Origin: Chloroflexus sp. Y-396-1
Lineage (GTDB): Bacteria > Chloroflexota > Chloroflexia > Chloroflexales > Chloroflexaceae
Assembly (NCBI RefSeq): GCF_000516515.1
Contig: NZ_KI911784.1
Location: forward strand, 248,001-312,000
DNA length: 64,000 bases
Direction: 5' to 3'
Shown: one piece after another, positions 44,330 to 53,547 of the stretch
Layout: the number at the start of each line of letters is the position of its first letter
How positions within the stretch are numbered: the stretch's first letter is position 1
Made by a program: the position numbers and the translations under genes
Notes under the pieces: generated by a model
Database searches by the model: none
What the model was told of the DNA's origin: nothing
What the model saw: the letters and a program-made list of their open reading frames with translations, nothing else

Positions 44330-45304
44330 ATGCGAGCACTTATTACCGGAATTAACGGCTTTGTTGGGGGTCATCTGGCCGAACATTTGCTCGCCGATGG
44401 ACGTTGGGAAGTGTGGGGACTATCACGCTCACCACACTTAACTCTGCCACATCTGATCGGCAAGGTAGAGCTTGTCCAGGCCGATCTAGCAGATGCTGAA
44501 GCAACCATGCGTGCACTGGTACGGGTACGCCCCAATGTTATCTTTCACCTTGCCGGTCAGCCATTTGTTCCTGAGTCGTTTCGTGACCCGGCCGGAACGC
44601 TGGCTGCCAATACCCTGGGAGCATTGCACATTTTTCTTACTCTGATCGAATACCGTATGGCGACGCGCGTGCTAGTGATCGGTACAAATGAGGAATACGG
44701 CAAGATTGATCCTGACGATTTGCCGATTGATGAAGATACCCCCCTACGGCCAACGAGCCCGTATGGGGTCAGTAAAGCAGCTCAGAGCCTTCTCGCCTTG
44801 CAATACTACTACAGTCACGGGCTTGATCTGGTGCGTGTCCGTCCCTTTACGCACATTGGCCCCCGCCAGAACGAACGATTTGTCACCGCTGCCTTCGCCC
44901 GCCAGATCGCACGCATCGAGTTAGGGTTACAACCACCTGTCGTGCAGGTAGGGAATCTGTCTGCCCAGCGTGATTTTACCGATGTACGAGATGTGGTAGC
45001 CGCCTATGCCTTACTGGCCGAACATGGTGAAAGTGGGATGGTATACAACGTCGGCTCCGGGCGTGCGGTGATGATTCGTGAAGTGCTCGATATGCTGCTG
45101 GCAGAATGTACTGTTCCGGTCGAGGTGCGATTGAACCCGGAACTGATGCGCCCCATTGATGTTCCGCTCGTCGTCTGTGATGCGTCTCGGCTGCGTATGC
45201 GCACTGGCTGGCAACCACACTACACGTTGGCCGAAACCCTGCACGATATTCTAACCTATTGGCGTGAGCGGGTACGCGCTGAAGTAACAGCTACCACCGG
45301 CTAA
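44330..45304 (+). CDS. NAD-dependent epimerase/dehydratase (GDP-sugar type)
   Basis: The protein has 324 residues. The Rossmann motif GINGFVGGHL starts at residue 7. GTNEEYGK near 116-122 and the YGVSK catalytic Tyr/Lys near 143-147 point to the extended SDR group that includes GDP-mannose 4,6-dehydratase and GDP-4-keto-6-deoxymannose reductase; the exact reaction is not certain. It would supply a deoxysugar nucleotide for surface glycans. The gene is divergent from carH. The next gene is a sugar-nucleotide pyrophosphorylase on the same strand, which supports a joint role. Confidence 0.87.
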   Translation: MRALITGINGFVGGHLAEHLLADGRWEVWGLSRSPHLTLPHLIGKVELVQADLADAEATMRALVRVRPNVIFHLAGQPFVPESFRDPAGTLAANTLGALHIFLTLIEYRMATRVLVIGTNEEYGKIDPDDLPIDEDTPLRPTSPYGVSKAAQSLLALQYYYSHGLDLVRVRPFTHIGPRQNERFVTAAFARQIARIELGLQPPVVQVGNLSAQRDFTDVRDVVAAYALLAEHGESGMVYNVGSGRAVMIREVLDMLLAECTVPVEVRLNPELMRPIDVPLVVCDASRLRMRTGWQPHYTLAETLHDILTYWRERVRAEVTATTG

Positions 45305-45422
45305 GAAAATCGTCACCAATGTACCATCTTTTGTAAACTGTTTGTGTTCTGTTCACGTTATACTACGCTCATCATCGAACGGTGGAGAGCCATTTGTAAT
45401 CCTAGCACGAGCAGAGTAGTCT

Positions 45423-46535
45423 ATGAAAGCAGTCATTCTTGTTGGCGGTCAGGGTTCGCGATTACGTCCACTCACCTGCCGCACACCCAAACCAATGCTA
45501 CCGCTAGTTAATCAGCCGTTTATCGAGTGGATGTTGTTACGTTTGCGCGATTACGGTATCCGTGAGGTCATCCTCGCTGTACAGTATCTGGCCGATCGCT
45601 TCCGAGCTGCGCTTGGCGATGGTTCACGGCTAGGCATGAATCTACATATCGTCGAGGAACCGGAACCACGCGGTACCGCAGGCGCCGTCAAGCACGTTGA
45701 ACATCTGTTGGAAGGCACAACCTTTGTTTTTAACGGCGACGTGATGACCGACCTTGATCTGCAAGCAATGCTCGATTTCCACCGCGAACGCGGCAGTAAG
45801 GTGACCATTTCGCTTACCCCTGTTGACGACCCTACCCAATTTGGGCTGGTTGAAACCGACCGTGATGGTCGTGTCCGCCGTTTTCTCGAAAAGCCACGAG
45901 CCGAAGACATTACCACGAATCTGATTAATGCCGGGACGTACCTGATCGAGCCGGAGATATTCCGCTATGTACCGCCAAACGAATTCTACATGTTCGAGCG
46001 TGGCCTCTTCCCGGTGGTATTACAGACTGGCGATCCGATGTATGGTTTTCCCTCACGGGCTTACTGGACCGACATTGGTAAACCGCAGACCTATCTCGAT
46101 GTTCATCACGACATTTTGATTGGGAAAGTGCAATATCACTTCCGTGGTCAACAAATTGGCGAACGGATCTGGGTGGAAGGCGAAGCCGAGATCCACTCCA
46201 GTGCCCATATCGTTGGACCGGTTGTGATTGGTCACGGCACGCGCATTGGGCGGGGGAGTCGCATCGTCGGGCCAACCGTCATTGGTTCCCACTGCACAAT
46301 TGGTCCTGAATGTCAGATCGAAGGCGTTGTCATGTGGGATGGAAATATCATCGAAGAGGGGACAATCTTGCGCAACTGTGTGCTGGGGTATAGTAATCAT
46401 ATCGGTGAACGTACTCACATCAGTGATGGTGCGATTATTAGCGACGAGTGCCGGATCGGGCAGGAAAATCGCCTTGAACGTGGCATTCGGATCTGGCCAG
46501 GCACGACTCTCAATGATCGGGCGATTTCCTTCTAA
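45423..46535 (+). CDS. NDP-sugar pyrophosphorylase with left-handed beta-helix domain
   Basis: The protein has 370 residues. GGQGSRLRPLTCRTPKPMLPL at the N-terminus is the nucleotide-binding and catalytic signature. FNGDVMTDLD and KPR follow. The last 110 residues form hexapeptide repeats (VVIGHGTRIGRGSRIVGPTVIG). It resembles mannose-1-phosphate guanylyltransferase or glucose-1-phosphate uridylyltransferase; the donor base is not decided by sequence. It fits with the epimerase gene upstream (119 bp gap). The product is probably a GDP-sugar for glycan synthesis. Confidence 0.88.
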   Translation: MKAVILVGGQGSRLRPLTCRTPKPMLPLVNQPFIEWMLLRLRDYGIREVILAVQYLADRFRAALGDGSRLGMNLHIVEEPEPRGTAGAVKHVEHLLEGTTFVFNGDVMTDLDLQAMLDFHRERGSKVTISLTPVDDPTQFGLVETDRDGRVRRFLEKPRAEDITTNLINAGTYLIEPEIFRYVPPNEFYMFERGLFPVVLQTGDPMYGFPSRAYWTDIGKPQTYLDVHHDILIGKVQYHFRGQQIGERIWVEGEAEIHSSAHIVGPVVIGHGTRIGRGSRIVGPTVIGSHCTIGPECQIEGVVMWDGNIIEEGTILRNCVLGYSNHIGERTHISDGAIISDECRIGQENRLERGIRIWPGTTLNDRAISF

Positions 46536-46537
46536 TG

Positions 46538-46960
46538 CTATTTCTCAGCCAGTAAATCACGGATTTCGATGAGTAGACGCTCTGTCAGAGTGGGTTCAGT
46601 TGGCGCAGGTGATGCCTGCGCCTCAATTGAGCGTACCTGTATTGTCCTTATGAAGCGCACGATCAGGAATAGAATAAACGCAATCAGGAAAAAGTTGATA
46701 ACAGCCGTTAAGAACGCGCCATATGCCAACACCGGCCCACTCGCCCGCGCTTCGACCAGGGTTGTTGCCACCTGTCCGCCGAGAGGGATAAAATAGTTAC
46801 TGAAATCCGCTTGCCCGCCAAAAAGCAGCCCGAGAATTGGATTAATAATATCGTTTACTAACGAATTAACAATTGCCGTGAACGAAGCGCCAATAATCAC
46901 TCCAATTGCCAGATCAACAACGTTTCCCCGCATGATGAACTCACGAAACTCTTTAAGCAT
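46538..46960 (-). CDS. mscL: Large-conductance mechanosensitive channel
   Basis: The protein has 140 residues, normal for MscL. The N-terminal amphipathic helix and first membrane helix (MLKEFREFIMRGNVVDLAIGVIIGASFTAIVNSLVNDIINPILG) are typical, as are the second helix and the acidic/basic C-terminal helix. It opens at high membrane tension to release solutes. GGAGGAG precedes the ATG at 46960. The gene ends two bases from the end of the convergent pyrophosphorylase gene. Confidence 0.96.
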   Translation of the reverse strand: MLKEFREFIMRGNVVDLAIGVIIGASFTAIVNSLVNDIINPILGLLFGGQADFSNYFIPLGGQVATTLVEARASGPVLAYGAFLTAVINFFLIAFILFLIVRFIRTIQVRSIEAQASPAPTEPTLTERLLIEIRDLLAEK

Positions 46961-47955
46961 ACGCTCCTCCTGATAGGTTGCACTCCATACTTATTCTATA
47001 GCCAATTCAAGGCAGGGTTTTCGTTGTTTGGGTTGTTTGGCATGATGAGGGCTTTGCAATGTTTTCATCTACTCAACAGAGATTCCGTGAGGATTGAGGG
47101 GAGAGGAGGGATGAAAGGGATGGAGTGATTCCCAAGGCATAAGGAGACGTGCAGCATCCCGTTCCACAATGATTGCCGGCCCAGGACCTTCGTTGGTACG
47201 CCGATCATGCCCATCTCTGCGTTGGGAGGGGCAGGTGCCACACGTGCCCCCGATGGTGCGTACTCGTGCGCCAGCCAATGCTTTCCCATCACCCACTACA
47301 CATCGCGGGCCGGCGGCCCACGTACTCAGGTGACGGTGTGAGTCGGGAGTCATCGGCAGTCGCTCTGTCGTTGCATCGTCCGATCATCGAAGGTGACCCA
47401 CAACTGAGAACTCTGAAAAGCTCTAGGCATGATAGGTGATCCTTCCCTTGCGAATGAACGGAACGATACAAGCAATGTCGTGCAGATGTACAAAATGGCC
47501 CCCGACCCACGCGGATGACCTGCCGCTGGCTTACCTCTTGCAGGACGTGCTGGAAATTATCGTTCGTCGCATCAGCACGTCATTGGAATCGAGTTGGAAA
47601 CCCGCCCCGACCAGATGGAGTGACAAGCATCATCGATGAGACGACCGTCGGAACGAGATGCTGCCCAACGCCGCACGTATTGCGAACAGGTTGGGAACCC
47701 ATCGCTACCGGTGCGATGAGCAGCAATCCGTTATTGAAGATGATTACTTTGTACTACATTCAGGCTTAGTCGAAACCATAATAAACACAGAAAACCTATT
47801 TGATTTCAAAACTAAAAGTTGAACAATCGAAAATTGATTATTAGTCTAAAAATCTTCACGCAAGGTTATGAGGTATAGGACTCTACCTCGACGAATTTGT
47901 GATAACGTGTACATAGAACTATGATCGGCAAGAAGTTGTTGGAAAAGAGTCTGCT
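46961..47955. other. Gene-poor, decayed stretch
   Basis: About 1 kb without a supportable gene. Short open frames on both strands overlap and have no family resemblance. The part at 47140-47200 shares short motifs (GGAGACG-GC and CGTTCC) with 56160-56190, suggesting old dispersed repeats. I can say no more. Confidence 0.4.
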
Positions 47956-48285
47956 ATGGCACGTCCAAAACGACCGCCTCATCCAATGATTGCCCGTGCT
48001 CGTGCGCATCTACGATCAATTGCACCCGACTTGCAATTTGCACCGTTAATCTTGCGCACACTCGATGGGCCACCAGGCAGTCCACGCTACGCTGTTTCCG
48101 TAGCGCGCTGCCAAAATGTCGGGGAATGCCCTTATGAAATGGCAGACCCTTCGGTCTGTACCGTGCCAAGCTGTGATCTACGTCGTTCACTTCGCCTGTT
48201 GCTCAACGCCGATGGCAGCCTGGCGCAAGTAATCGAAGGGCACCGACGCTGGAATCCACGGCCACCTGATGATGTCACGCCCTGA
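47956..48285 (+). CDS. Small Cys-containing protein of unknown function
   Basis: The protein has 109 residues. The ATG at 47956 follows GGAAAAGAG. The centre holds four Cys: CQNVGEC, then CTVPSC (near residues 52-72), a pattern that could bind a metal or form disulfides, followed by RRSLRLLLN. The N-terminus is basic (RPKRPP, RARAHLR). I do not recognise the family. It is 24 bp before uspA on the same strand, so the two are probably cotranscribed; a stress role is inferred from that alone. Confidence 0.65.
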   Translation: MARPKRPPHPMIARARAHLRSIAPDLQFAPLILRTLDGPPGSPRYAVSVARCQNVGECPYEMADPSVCTVPSCDLRRSLRLLLNADGSLAQVIEGHRRWNPRPPDDVTP

Positions 48286-48309
48286 CAGGTAAGCAACAAG
48301 GAGGTTGCT

Positions 48310-48771
48310 ATGTACCGCCACATTCTCGTTCCACTCGATGGTTCGGCCCTCGCCGAGCAAGTTTTGCCTCACGTCCATGCACTGGCCGCTAATGAAGGCA
48401 CGGTCAAAATCACGCTGTTGCGTGCCGTACCACCGATCTTCACAACTACCGTCGATTACAGTGGGTTATTGGCTGCGACGACCGAAGCGCTAAATACGAT
48501 GGAACAGGAGGCACTCGAATATCTCCAACACATTGCGAAACAGTTTCAAAGTGAGGGGTATCAGGTACATACCGAGGTTAGCGCCCTCCCGCCGGCTGAG
48601 GCAATTATTGAGTACGCCGAGAATCATGATGTTGATCTCATCGTGATTGCCACCCACGGTCGGAGCGGGATCAGTCGCTGGGTGTTCGGCAGCGTCACGC
48701 AAAAAGTTGTGCAGGCAGCGCCTACACCAGTATTGGTGATTCGACCAAAAGAACTGAAACAATGGGATTAG
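48310..48771 (+). CDS. Universal stress protein (UspA family)
   Basis: The protein has 153 residues. The N-terminal ILVPLDGS and the C-terminal THGRSGISRWVFGSVTQKV are typical. The ATP-binding pattern reads x-2-G117-x9-G127-S128, with Ala in place of the first Gly. Such proteins bind ATP or AMP and form dimers under stress; the exact role is unknown. The ATG follows AAGGAGG. The small Cys protein lies directly upstream. Confidence 0.9.
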   Translation: MYRHILVPLDGSALAEQVLPHVHALAANEGTVKITLLRAVPPIFTTTVDYSGLLAATTEALNTMEQEALEYLQHIAKQFQSEGYQVHTEVSALPPAEAIIEYAENHDVDLIVIATHGRSGISRWVFGSVTQKVVQAAPTPVLVIRPKELKQWD

Positions 48772-48908
48772 AGGGGTTCGCTCAACGGATGTAATACAAT
48801 TAGACTACAGATTCAGTTCCGTTCTCATCCGGCAACAGAGCAGCACAGGCTGCTATACGTTCGGGACGACCTTATCGAACTGAACACGTTGCCGGTGATC
48901 AAAATGGG

Positions 48909-48933
48909 AGAGGTGGGCAGCAAACCCACCTCT
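48909..48933 (-). terminator. Terminator of tRNA-Lys
   Basis: On the minus strand, arms AGAGGTGGG / CCCACCTCT (9 bp perfect, 7-nt loop) lie 17 bp after the tRNA end and are followed by CCCATTTTGAT. Confidence 0.7.
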
Positions 48934-48949
48934 ACGTACTATATTTCTC

Positions 48950-49024
48950 TGGTGAGCCGGGTGGGGATCGAACCCACGACCCTCTGATTAAAAGTCAGGT
49001 GCTCTACCTCTGAGCTACCGGCCC
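48950..49024 (-). tRNA. tRNA-Lys (anticodon TTT)
   Basis: Read on the minus strand, the sequence folds into a full cloverleaf. The 7-bp acceptor stem (GGGCCGG with CCGGCTC, one G-T pair), D arm (GTAGCTCAGAGGTAGAGC), anticodon loop CTTTTAA and T arm (GGGTTCGATCCC) are all present. The 3' CCA is encoded. The anticodon TTT reads Lys codons. Confidence 0.97.
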
Positions 49025-49139
49025 GCCAAGGAGTAGTATAGCCGAGTCTGGCTCAGGCGTCAAATGAATGCCAGCGCATCGTGTCGAAGTGATGATGAAG
49101 TGTTTGAAAGAATCTGAAACACCCCAGCACGACTCGGCG

Positions 49140-49877
49140 TTACGCATTCTCTATGCGGTGAAATGCCTCGGCTAGAGGCAAGCCAAACTCCCGCCCACGT
49201 TCAGCCGCCCACTGTCGTACCATCTCAGCCAGTTGAGTTTGATCAGTTCCTAACTGGGAAACGTGGCAACGCAGTGCTGCCAGCTTCTGTTCGATAGTAG
49301 CACTAATGTCTACTGCGAAATTCAATACCGGGGCGCCAGTAACAAAGACTTCACGAACTTTACTCGGTGGATAGCCTTCGGCCAGTAATTCGGGAAAATC
49401 CCAACTGTTCTGCGCCGCCGGGTACACTGCTGCCAAGGTTGCGTTGGCTGCTGCGAGGTGATCGGGATGGAAACGCGGAATTGAATACTGCGGTGTCCAT
49501 ACCCGATCTGGAGACTGACAAACGACACGCTGGGCGCGAATCCGTCGAATCTGGCGCACAATGTCACGGCGCAGTTCGAGTGTTGGCTGTAACATGCCAT
49601 CTGGGTAATCGAGGAAGATAACCTCTTTCAAACCGAGAATCCGAGCTGCGGCCTGCTGTTCCGCTTTACGAATGTCGCTAATCCGACGCCGCGCTGCCGG
49701 ACCAACATCGGTAGCATCATCAGGCCCACCACCACTGCCATCGGTACAGATCACCAGCGTAATTTCCCATCCTTCGGCAGCCCAGGCCGCAAGTGTCCCA
49801 CCACAACTGAATTCAGCATCATCAGGGTGAGCAACAACGACCAGTGCAGTACGCAGTTCAACGGGTGCATGTTGCAT
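49140..49877 (-). CDS. PIG-L/LmbE-family deacetylase
   Basis: The protein has 245 residues. AHPDD at residues 16-20 and the later HPDH (near 137-140) give the zinc-binding set His, Asp, His of GlcNAc-type deacetylases such as MshB and BshB. It would remove an acetyl group from a sugar conjugate in the cytoplasm; the substrate may be a thiol precursor or a glycolipid. The ATG at 49877 has no strong ribosome site. Its neighbour at 49966, on the same strand, is a 2Fe-2S protein. Confidence 0.9.
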   Translation of the reverse strand: MQHAPVELRTALVVVAHPDDAEFSCGGTLAAWAAEGWEITLVICTDGSGGGPDDATDVGPAARRRISDIRKAEQQAAARILGLKEVIFLDYPDGMLQPTLELRRDIVRQIRRIRAQRVVCQSPDRVWTPQYSIPRFHPDHLAAANATLAAVYPAAQNSWDFPELLAEGYPPSKVREVFVTGAPVLNFAVDISATIEQKLAALRCHVSQLGTDQTQLAEMVRQWAAERGREFGLPLAEAFHRIENA

Positions 49878-49965
49878 GGTTGCTCCTTAAGACGTTGTCA
49901 TACTGTGAGGTAGCATACCATAATTTCTCTTTCCAGTGTTGCCGCTCACACCTGCGTGAACCGTA

Positions 49966-50577
49966 CTACTCACTCACCCGCCGCACCTCAGCCGCTGCTG
50001 CTCGCACACGCGCTAGCGCATCGCTTGGTGGCGCTGGCGCCGGTGAGTTTAGCGTCTGCTCAAATACCTTGCCAAAATCGGTGAGCCATTGACTGAAACG
50101 ATCCATCGATTGCCACGGATTGATGATCCGCCCTATCCCAATGGTTGTAATTGCATTGAGCATGTTCCACGGGTAGCCAACCAGTTGGTCAACACTTTGC
50201 CGAGTAACATTGCTCACCAACGCGCCAACATTAGCGACAACTGTTGTTCCGGCCGGCGGATTGATCACGGCAAATGCCTGCCGTCGTAATTCTTCGGCGT
50301 TGGTGATGACGGTGATCGGATCTCTGCCGCGTACCGAGGCTTGACAGCCGAGTCGCCATCCGGCCTGTAAGTTTTCATCGCTTAGCCAGATTTTTTCGCG
50401 GTCGTTGGGTGGACTAAGCGACTCAGCTCCGGCCAGCACGCGCACTTTGCAGGTCTGACAAAAGCCGGTACCATCACAAACAAAACCGATATGCGCACCA
50501 TTCCGTCGCGCAACATCCAGAATTCGCTCACCAGGACGGGCAGTCATCTCGACATCGTTGATAATTACTGATGTCAT
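49966..50577 (-). CDS. 2Fe-2S ferredoxin-domain protein, chlorosome-envelope-like
   Basis: The protein has 203 residues from the ATG at 50577, after AAGGAGA. The cluster motif is C34-x5-C40-x2-C43-x34-C78, as in plant-type ferredoxins. Residues 100-203 are a helical Ala/Val-rich extension (VVANVGALVSNV, TTIGIGRIINPWQSMDRFSQW). This layout, ferredoxin then amphipathic domain, is that of CsmI/J/X of green sulfur bacteria and CsmY of Chloroflexus, chlorosome envelope proteins that hold a redox cluster. I did not compare the sequences, so this identity is an inference. The alternative is an ordinary ferredoxin with a membrane-associated tail. Confidence 0.65.
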   Translation of the reverse strand: MTSVIINDVEMTARPGERILDVARRNGAHIGFVCDGTGFCQTCKVRVLAGAESLSPPNDREKIWLSDENLQAGWRLGCQASVRGRDPITVITNAEELRRQAFAVINPPAGTTVVANVGALVSNVTRQSVDQLVGYPWNMLNAITTIGIGRIINPWQSMDRFSQWLTDFGKVFEQTLNSPAPAPPSDALARVRAAAAEVRRVSE

Positions 50578-50757
50578 ACCATTCTCCTTCATAGGGAAAG
50601 CGTGTTCATTCTTATTGTAACGCGGTTTTGCTAAATAGTGGTATGATTACAATAGAGAGTAAATAAGAAACAATGCTTAGCCGCGTCGCACAACGATGTA
50701 GGATTCAGCACAATTTTTACCCGTTCTTCTGTGCTGGGCTGCCTGCTGCTATTGCCA

Positions 50758-51654
50758 ATGTCATTCTACGCTGTATTACAACACGATACACCAGTGTTTA
50801 CACCCCCAGATACATCGTCGGCGCTGGCCGATCTGACCTGGCTCAATGCTGCCGACATGCTACGAGGTTTTGGGATCAATCGTCCACCCTGGCTATACGG
50901 CCTGGCAACTATCCTGGCGCGCCCGGCAGCACGTCGTTTTGCCCGCCAGCTACTGACATTCGATGCTTTGGTTGGTACCTCTGGATTACCCACCGCTAGC
51001 GCTTGGATTTGTTCACATTTCGCTCCCGGACTAGAGGTTCTTGGGCCGTCCCCACCGACCACAGGCCCACTACTAGTTGTTGCCAACCATCCCGGATTGC
51101 TTGATGCTGCGGCACTGCTAACTGCGCTTAATCGCAGCGATCTCAAAGTGATTGCAATTGCTCGACCACTACTGCGCGCACTTCCTCACACGAGTGCTGC
51201 TATCATTCCGGTCGGTACCACAGCGCAGCACCGTATGAACGCTGTGCGTCACGCTATGCGCCACCTACAGCAGGGAGGAGCCATTCTGACCTTTCCGGCC
51301 GGACGCATCGAACCCGATCCGGCACACGACCCAACTGCGATAGCCAGCGTATCGGCATGGTCTGCCAGTCTTGATCTCTTTGGGCGAATTGCAACCGGTT
51401 TACCGGTGGTGACTGCCATTGTCAGTCATGTACAGGCCCTGGCTGCGCTACACCATCCGCTTACCCGTCTGCGTCGCGATCCTGCCGACCGCCAGTGGCT
51501 GGCTGCGATTCTCCAGGTGTTGTGGCCACACCTGGCAACGACACCGGTGCAGATTCGATTTAGTCCACTACTTCATGCCGATCATAATCTGCGAACAAAA
51601 GTACAGTTCTGGGCAAAAACCTTTATACAGCATGCCCACACGAAGCGTTTGTAA
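50758..51654 (+). CDS. 1-acyl-sn-glycerol-3-phosphate acyltransferase-like (PlsC family)
   Basis: The protein has about 298 residues. VANHPGLLDA is the NHx4D motif (near residue 107-112) and LTFPAGRIEPDP is the second acceptor motif. Such enzymes add an acyl chain to a lysophospholipid or other acceptor at the membrane. The start is uncertain: ATG 50758 and GTG 50731 are both possible and neither has a clear ribosome site. The MFS gene follows after 9 bp. Confidence 0.8.
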   Translation: MSFYAVLQHDTPVFTPPDTSSALADLTWLNAADMLRGFGINRPPWLYGLATILARPAARRFARQLLTFDALVGTSGLPTASAWICSHFAPGLEVLGPSPPTTGPLLVVANHPGLLDAAALLTALNRSDLKVIAIARPLLRALPHTSAAIIPVGTTAQHRMNAVRHAMRHLQQGGAILTFPAGRIEPDPAHDPTAIASVSAWSASLDLFGRIATGLPVVTAIVSHVQALAALHHPLTRLRRDPADRQWLAAILQVLWPHLATTPVQIRFSPLLHADHNLRTKVQFWAKTFIQHAHTKRL

Positions 51655-51663
51655 AGGAGTCTC

Positions 51664-52875
51664 GTGAACCGCCATCATGCAATTGTCGCCAGCTCGGTAC
51701 TGGTTGATATGATGGGTTACGGCCTGATTATGCCGTTATTGCCCTTCATCGTTAGGAGCTGGTCAAGCGATGCTTTCATTGTTGGGTTACTCGGCTCATT
51801 GTATGCTGCAACCCAACTACTAGTTGCGCCCGTCTTGGGTAGTCTTTCTGACCGCATTGGTCGGCGTCCGGTGCTACTGCTGTGTCTCTTTGGTTCAGCG
51901 CTAGCCTATCTGAGCATAGCGCTCGCCAACTCAATCACCTTGCTCGCAGCCGCCATCGCTTTAGGCGGGGCTGCCGGTTCAAGCATGCCGGTAGCCCAAG
52001 CTTACATCGCCGACACCACCACACCACAACACCGCACTCGTGGTTTAGGGCTACTAGGTGCAGCCTTCGGCTTAGGACTAATCGGCGGAGCAGCGATGGG
52101 AGGATTCCTCGGTCAGTATGGATTAGCGATACCACCGGCTCTGGCGGCTGCAATTGCGCTAGGCAATGCACTGTACGCAACCATTGCCTTGCCTGAATCG
52201 CTCCCATCACACCATCGTCACCCTTCGACATACCGATTGCGGCTTTTGGCACCTGTGTATACCGCCATGCAGATACCAACAGTACGGCCCCTGCTCTTTG
52301 CGGTTGTGCTGCTTAACATCGCGTTTGCCGGTTTGCAGAGCAATGTTGCTCTCTTCACAATGACCCGCTTTGGGTGGGGTCCAACCCAAAATGCTCTGCT
52401 TTTTGTGTTCGTTGGTATATGGGCCGCGATCACGCAAGCCGGACTGCTCAAAATCCTGCATCCTCTGCTCGGTGACACGCGCCTAGCCGGTGGTGGTATG
52501 GGCTTCATGGCCCTGGCGTTTCTGCTGGTTGGTATGGTCAAACAGAGCGACTGGCTCCTCTTCCCACTGGCCGCAATGCTGGCAATCGGGATGGGGCTTG
52601 CGGTACCGACGCTGACCAGTATCATCTCACAGCGCGCCGGGAACGGTCGCCAGGGAGCTGTTCTTGGCGGTATGCAGGCGCTTATTAGCCTGGCGCTCAT
52701 CGTCGGGCCACTCAGCTTTGGTTTTCTCTTTGACCGCTTTGGCCCCGACACACCCTACCTCGTCGGTGGTACGCTACTCACCGGTGCATGGCTGGTTGTG
52801 GTATGGACGTTTCTCCAACCGATACCTACTCTCCTGCCGGTTGCTTCTTGTCCTATAGAAGACTCAGAGGCTTAG
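51664..52875 (+). CDS. MFS transporter (TetA-like drug exporter)
   Basis: The protein has 403 residues and about 12 membrane segments. MFS motif A appears as LGSLSDRIGRRPVLL near 60-75, and the drug-antiporter motif C as LGAAFGLGLIGGAAMGG. It would pump a small molecule out by proton exchange. The GTG start at 51664 follows AAAGGAG. It sits between plsC and ribA on one strand, with gaps of 9 and 2 bp, so the three are likely one transcript. Confidence 0.87.
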   Translation: MNRHHAIVASSVLVDMMGYGLIMPLLPFIVRSWSSDAFIVGLLGSLYAATQLLVAPVLGSLSDRIGRRPVLLLCLFGSALAYLSIALANSITLLAAAIALGGAAGSSMPVAQAYIADTTTPQHRTRGLGLLGAAFGLGLIGGAAMGGFLGQYGLAIPPALAAAIALGNALYATIALPESLPSHHRHPSTYRLRLLAPVYTAMQIPTVRPLLFAVVLLNIAFAGLQSNVALFTMTRFGWGPTQNALLFVFVGIWAAITQAGLLKILHPLLGDTRLAGGGMGFMALAFLLVGMVKQSDWLLFPLAAMLAIGMGLAVPTLTSIISQRAGNGRQGAVLGGMQALISLALIVGPLSFGFLFDRFGPDTPYLVGGTLLTGAWLVVVWTFLQPIPTLLPVASCPIEDSEA

Positions 52876-52877
52876 CT

Positions 52878-53486
52878 ATGACGACACTTACGCCGGTTAC
52901 TCGTGCAGCAATGGCAGATTTGCCAACCAGATTTGGTCATTTTCAGATCGCAGTCTACCTCGATTCTGAACAAAAAGAACAGGTTGCCCTGTTCTGCGGC
53001 CAAATTGACAACTCAGAACCGGTCCTCACTCGCCTTCACTCCGAGTGCCTCACCGGCGACATCTTTGGCTCACACCGCTGCGATTGTGGCGAGCAACTAG
53101 CTGCCGCACTGACTGCCATTCAGCAAGAAGGACGCGGCGTATTACTGTATCTCAGGCAAGAGGGACGTGGGATCGGGTTGGTGAACAAAATTCGCGCTTA
53201 CGCGCTCCAGCAACAAGGACTTGATACAGTTGATGCCAATCGCGCCCTCGGTTTTCCCGATGATATGCGCGACTACAGCATCGCTGCCACTATCCTGCGT
53301 GATCTCGGCATCACCAGCGTGCGTCTGCTTACCAATAATCCTGCCAAAATGACCAGTCTCGAACAACATGGGATTCAGGTGCTTGAACGAGTACCGCTAC
53401 AGGTTCCGGCAACGACCTATAGCGCTAGCTACCTGCTCACCAAGCAGCTTCGTATGGGGCATTTGCTCGACAGTCGGTTGTTGTAG
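52878..53486 (+). CDS. ribA: GTP cyclohydrolase II
   Basis: The protein has 202 residues from the ATG at 52878, two bases after the MFS stop and after AGAGG. It contains only the cyclohydrolase II domain, not the fused RibBA form. The zinc Cys are C57, C68 and C70 (CLTGDIFGSHRCDCG), followed by LRQEGRGIGL and the substrate residues near DANRALGF. It converts GTP to the first pyrimidine of riboflavin synthesis. No other rib gene lies nearby. Confidence 0.95.
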   Translation: MTTLTPVTRAAMADLPTRFGHFQIAVYLDSEQKEQVALFCGQIDNSEPVLTRLHSECLTGDIFGSHRCDCGEQLAAALTAIQQEGRGVLLYLRQEGRGIGLVNKIRAYALQQQGLDTVDANRALGFPDDMRDYSIAATILRDLGITSVRLLTNNPAKMTSLEQHGIQVLERVPLQVPATTYSASYLLTKQLRMGHLLDSRLL

Positions 53487-53547
53487 GAAAGAAGTGTGAC
53501 GGTAGGCAGTGTATCACTTGCGGCGTGAATGGATTGAGAAGCCGCCC

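Noticed and set aside
47436-47769. Overlapping open frames of 67 and 84 residues
   Set aside because: They share bases in different frames, lack ribosome sites, and match nothing I recognise.
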